Shown here: positions 7,305 to 8,560 of the stretch, in pieces
How positions within the stretch are numbered: position 1 is the first letter of the stretch
Layout: the number at the start of each line of letters is the position of its first letter
Source: Moraxellaceae bacterium UBA2031
GTDB lineage: Bacteria > Pseudomonadota > Gammaproteobacteria > Pseudomonadales > Moraxellaceae
Direction of reading: 5' to 3'
Length of the DNA stretch: 8,560 nt
NCBI GenBank assembly: GCA_002333145.1
Contig: DDBN01000124.1
Coordinates: 4,973 to 13,532, forward strand
Notes under the pieces: model-generated
The model's input: only the letters and a program-made list of their open reading frames with translations
What the model was told of the DNA's origin: nothing
The model's database searches: none
Made by a program: the position numbers and the translations under genes

Positions 7305-8195
7305 TCAGGCTTTGCGACGAAATGCCATCGTATCCGGGTAGTCCACTCGAACCAGAGCCGGATGCGCCCAGTCCACTGCCTCTCCCACTCCCAACACAAG
7401 CAGGCCGCCAGGTGTCAACCGGGCTGCCAGATTGGCCAGAATGTCGCGCTTGCGGAAACGGCGAAAATAAATCAGTACGTTCTGGCAAAAAATCACATCC
7501 ATGTCCCCAATAGGAGCCCTATCCAGCTCCATGATATTGATCTGGACAAAGGCGATGTGCCGCTTGAGCTCAGCAGTGACCTGCAACTCTTTGCGCCCAG
7601 GGACGGGCTCAAAATACCTCTGCTTCCACGCGGTAGATACATTGTGCATCCGTCGCTCGCCGTACACACCCGCGCGCGCGCGCGACAGTGTCGGCAAGCT
7701 GATGTCCGACGCCGTTACACCGAAATAAACGTCCTCTCGACGCAGCTCAGCCAGCTGGGCATGCGTCTGCATCGCCAGTGAATACGGCTCTTCTCCAGTG
7801 GAGCAGCCGACACTCCACAAATTTAATGTCTTGGGGCTCGGATTCCGTCCAAGCAGCTCCGCCACATGCGCCTTAACCAGTGCAAACGAGCTCATATGCC
7901 GGAAAAAAGACGTTTCCTGAACAGTCAGGCGATCTACCAGCACCGCCCACTCGCGCTCGCCGGCGGGGCCGGTCATCAGCTGCTCGTAATATGTTTCGTA
8001 ATCGCTGACACCAATCTCGCGCATACGAATGCCGAGATTGGTTTCCAGATAGGAACGGCGAGACACACCGACAGTCATGCCGGTGCGAGCCTCAATCAAA
8101 GCCTGCCACAACTCGAACTGTTCATCCGAGATAGTCGCAACTGGCCTCATACCCCAGCGGTGTGCCGTCACATCAGTCGTCCCGTACATGCTCAC
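7305..8195 (-). CDS. pilK: PilK, CheR-type chemoreceptor glutamate methyltransferase
   Basis: A 296-residue protein, near the usual size of PilK and CheR. It should transfer methyl groups from S-adenosylmethionine to glutamates of PilJ in the cytoplasm, adjusting receptor sensitivity. The CheR N-terminal helical domain begins near residue 22 (ISDEQFELW) and includes TVQETSFFRH (91-100), the counterpart of the TxFFR segment. The SAM-binding motif I is SVGCSTGEEPYSLAM (128-142), followed by TASDIS (161-166), DVIFCQNVLIYF (233-244) and LTPGGLLVLGVGE (260-272). CQN replaces the CRN found in E. coli CheR, and GVGE replaces GHSE. The start is uncertain: the GTG at 8195 gives MSMYG, an ATG two codons later (8189) is equally plausible, and ATG at 8150 would still keep the whole CheR domain. 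None has a strong Shine-Dalgarno. It lies between pilJ and chpA in the same direction, in the canonical order. Confidence 0.95.
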   Translation of the reverse strand: MSMYGTTDVTAHRWGMRPVATISDEQFELWQALIEARTGMTVGVSRRSYLETNLGIRMREIGVSDYETYYEQLMTGPAGEREWAVLVDRLTVQETSFFRHMSSFALVKAHVAELLGRNPSPKTLNLWSVGCSTGEEPYSLAMQTHAQLAELRREDVYFGVTASDISLPTLSRARAGVYGERRMHNVSTAWKQRYFEPVPGRKELQVTAELKRHIAFVQINIMELDRAPIGDMDVIFCQNVLIYFRRFRKRDILANLAARLTPGGLLVLGVGEAVDWAHPALVRVDYPDTMAFRRKA

Positions 8196-8218
8196 TGCCC
8201 GCTAACCAGCACACCTGA

Positions 8219-8560
8219 TCAGGCGTGCTCAGGTAGCTTAAAGCCAGCAACCGACTGACGTAGCTCGTTAGCCATTTCCGCAAGATTCCCAATGGACCGT
8301 GCCGTTGCGATGGTACCGGCAGTAGTCTGTGAAGTGATTTCTTGAATCACGTTCATCGTATTGGAGATATGACCAGCGGAGGCTGCCTGCTGACGTGCCG
8401 CATTCGAAATATTCTGAATAAGGTCAGCGAGGCTTCGCGACACAGACTCAATCTCACCCAGAGCCACACCAGCATCCTGTGCCAGACGAGCACCGCGTAC
8501 CACTTCGGCGGTTGTCTGTTCCATCGAGATAACGGCTTCGTTGGTATCTGTTTGAATCGT
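8219..8560 (-). CDS. pilJ: PilJ, type IV pilus methyl-accepting chemotaxis protein, C-terminal fragment (5' end outside window)
   Basis: Only the last 113 codons are present; the gene enters at the window edge and ends with TGA at 8221-8219. The fragment is the descending half of an MCP cytoplasmic hairpin: a long amphipathic helix rich in Ala, Gln, Ser and Glu, with the stretches ESVSRSLADLIQNIS and NVIQEITSQTTAGT, followed by a tail ending GFKLPEHA. It has no NWETF-like CheR-docking pentapeptide at its C-terminus. PilJ is the inner-membrane receptor of the Pil-Chp system that feeds the ChpA kinase; its periplasmic and HAMP parts would lie upstream, beyond the window. pilK starts 23 bases downstream, so the two are probably co-transcribed. 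The MCP assignment is seen in sequence; the PilJ name rests mainly on the pilK-chpA neighbours and the tail. Another receptor in this slot is unlikely. Confidence 0.9.
   Translation of the reverse strand, partial: TIQTDTNEAVISMEQTTAEVVRGARLAQDAGVALGEIESVSRSLADLIQNISNAARQQAASAGHISNTMNVIQEITSQTTAGTIATARSIGNLAEMANELRQSVAGFKLPEHA

Noticed and set aside
7164..7781. Plus-strand 205-codon frame opposite pilK and the spacer
   Set aside because: It is the complement of conserved CheR motifs in pilK and has no recognisable protein features.

Overview
The window carries the distal part of a Pil-Chp (type IV pilus chemosensory) gene cluster, read entirely on the minus strand. In transcription order it holds the 3' end of pilJ (a chemoreceptor), a complete pilK (a CheR-type receptor methyltransferase) and almost all of chpA (a giant CheA-type hybrid histidine kinase). 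The gene order, the HTLKGG phosphotransfer boxes and the start of a receiver domain after the CheW-like domain match the Pseudomonas aeruginosa pilGHIJK-chpA arrangement. Base composition looks moderate (about 50-55% GC by eye, not counted), well below P. aeruginosa. A mid-GC gammaproteobacterium of the Pseudomonadales/Oceanospirillales type is the best guess; the species cannot be named from this sequence.

Layout, from high to low coordinates: 8560-8219 is the C-terminal 113 codons of PilJ, cut by the window edge. 8195-7305 is PilK. 7304-7179 is a 126-base spacer with two perfect tandem hairpins, one of which has the look of a tRNA-Leu(CAA) anticodon arm, followed by the chpA ribosome binding site. 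7178-1 is chpA, open for 2392 codons without a stop and cut inside its receiver domain. Reading the ChpA protein from its N-terminus, there is a FimL-like region with a variant H49 box, a set of degenerate four-helix modules lacking phospho-histidine (K349, S472), an acidic linker, two canonical HPt domains (H810, H1069), a further degenerate module (Q1218), and three more canonical HPt domains (H1388, H1600, H1767). The CheA dimerisation and ATPase core, the CheW-like domain and the first 16 or so residues of the receiver follow.

How the parts work together (family knowledge): PilJ senses a pilus-linked signal, PilK methylates the receptor to tune it, and the ChpA core phosphorylates its own HPt domains. 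The phosphoryl groups pass to PilG, PilH and the ChpA receiver, controlling twitching motility and cAMP. I see no undescribed system here. The points worth a second look are the spacer hairpins, the domain inventory of this ChpA, a (CG)7 tract in pilK and the large acidic linkers. All long plus-strand reading frames are shadows of chpA or pilK.
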